Origin: an uncultured Candidatus Udaeobacter sp.
GTDB lineage: Bacteria > Verrucomicrobiota > Verrucomicrobiia > Chthoniobacterales > UBA10450
Assembly: GCA_955652245.1 (NCBI GenBank)
Contig: CATPAV010000202.1
Location: 1 to 5,469 of the forward strand
Length of the DNA: 5,469 nucleotides
Direction: 5' to 3'
In this document: positions 4,881 through 5,469 of the stretch, one piece after another
Numbering within the stretch: position 1 is the first letter of the stretch
Layout of the letters: the number at the start of each line of letters is the position of its first letter
Position numbers and translations under genes: made by a program
Notes under the pieces: generated by a model
What the model was told of the DNA's origin: nothing
The model's input: the letters and a program-made list of their open reading frames with translations, nothing else
Databases searched by the model: none

Positions 4881-5469
4881 ATGCTCTTAACCGATCGATA
4901 TGCTGAGTTGCACGAGACGACGCGCGTCCGTGAGCGGGCGCTCCTCCCGCCGCATCGAATTCCCAGTGAACTGGAGCTGCAAGCGCGTTGGTTCGCCGGC
5001 GATTTCGGCAAACAATTCGTCACGACCACCGGCGATAAGGTCGACATCGTCCAATTCGGCACTTGGAATCGTGAAGCCGGACCGGATTTTAGCGACGCCG
5101 TGATTCGGGTAAACGGTCGTGAGCCAGTACGCGGCTGCATCGAAATTGATCTCATCGATCGCAACTGGGAAACGCACGGCCACGCGACGAATCCGGCGTT
5201 TGAAGAGGCGGTGCTGCACGTTTTCGTCGAGAAGAGCGACCGCGAATTTTTCACGCGCACAAAATCGAACCGCAACGTGCCGCAGGTTCGCCTCAATCCC
5301 GCTGTCTTGCCCGAGGCATTCAGCGCAAATATTCCGCTGGCGTGATCGCGCAACGTTTGCCGCTCAAGCTGCTACGCGAAAACACCGAGGACAACCAAGC
5401 GACGCTTTTTGGCGTTGCCGGATTTCTGGAGGCCCCTGACCTCGGCGTCTTCAAAAGATCGACAAGGGA
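4881..5469 (+). pseudogene. DUF2851 family protein gene, disrupted by internal deletion and frameshift (3' end beyond right edge)
   Basis: The first frame encodes 154 residues from ATG 4881 to TGA 5343-5345 and is clearly the N-terminal part of a DUF2851 protein: PSELELQARWFAGDFG at 28-43, VQFGTWNREAGPDFSDA at 57-73, GCIEIDLIDRNWETHGHAT at 85-103 and LHVFVEK at 112-118. It ends within the LPEAFSANIPLA stretch. From 5342 a different frame reads on, open to the right edge: VIAQRLPLKLLREN, then ATLFGVAGFLEAPDLGVFK, which I recognise as a later part of the same family. In intact relatives, as I recall them, some 70-80 residues (PGRC...HG...NK region) lie between these blocks. The gene therefore seems to have lost an internal segment and its frame at about 5342. 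The role of DUF2851 is unknown; GPDF...EID is loosely nuclease-like, which is speculation. An assembly error is the main alternative. No Shine-Dalgarno sequence is present. Confidence 0.75.

Noticed and set aside
5119..5439. Plus-strand open frame of 106 codons bridging the DUF2851 break
   Set aside because: It is very Arg/Ser/Ala-rich and unlike any family I recognise. Conserved DUF2851 blocks are read in the other two frames, before and after the junction.
1..5469. A novel multi-gene system (defence, biosynthesis, secretion)
   Set aside because: The genes are on alternating strands with no operon, their known functions are unrelated, and nothing besides the repeats links them.

Overview
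This window looks like an ordinary housekeeping stretch of a Gram-negative, moderately GC-rich bacterium, most likely of the phylum Verrucomicrobiota (soil Chthoniobacterales / Udaeobacter-like). That placement is an inference from the gene types (a BamD-like TPR protein with a long Pro/Ala tail, DUF72, DUF4126 and DUF2851 proteins) and from short GTAGC-ended palindromic repeats whose reading encodes an AQASRLC-type peptide. I recall such repeats from this phylum but could not search for them here. I see no mobile element with its own genes, no CRISPR array, no RNA gene and no multi-gene defence or biosynthetic system.

Layout, left to right. (1) Bases 1-1219, minus strand: the first ~406 codons of a secreted TPR protein of the BamD/YfiO type, cut by the left edge. 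(2) Bases 1220-1367: a divergent spacer. (3) Bases 1368-2243, plus strand: a complete DUF72 (YecE-like) TIM-barrel protein starting at TTG. (4) Bases 2240-2297: palindromic element A, between two convergent genes and supplying the TAG stop codon of both. (5) Bases 2294-3565, minus strand: complete serS, seryl-tRNA synthetase. (6) Bases 3566-3659: a divergent spacer holding palindromic element B, which shares its architecture with element A and overlaps the likely serS promoter. (7) Bases 3660-4745, plus strand: a DUF4126 membrane protein with an extra soluble C-terminal domain. (8) Bases 4746-4880: a spacer with a different GC-rich palindrome (element C) and an inverted repeat just before the next start. 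(9) From 4881 to the right edge: a DUF2851 gene that appears broken by an internal deletion plus frameshift.

The genes do not form one pathway. The TPR protein suggests outer-membrane assembly, serS serves translation, and the other three belong to families without an assigned biochemical role. Transcription units are short: 1-1219 and 1368-2243 diverge, 1368-2243 and serS converge, and serS and the DUF4126 gene diverge.

The most interesting signals are between the genes: the paired palindromic elements that bracket serS and donate stop codons and part of a promoter; the absence of a Shine-Dalgarno sequence at all five starts, with putative -10 boxes so close to two of them that leaderless mRNAs are plausible; and the decayed DUF2851 gene.
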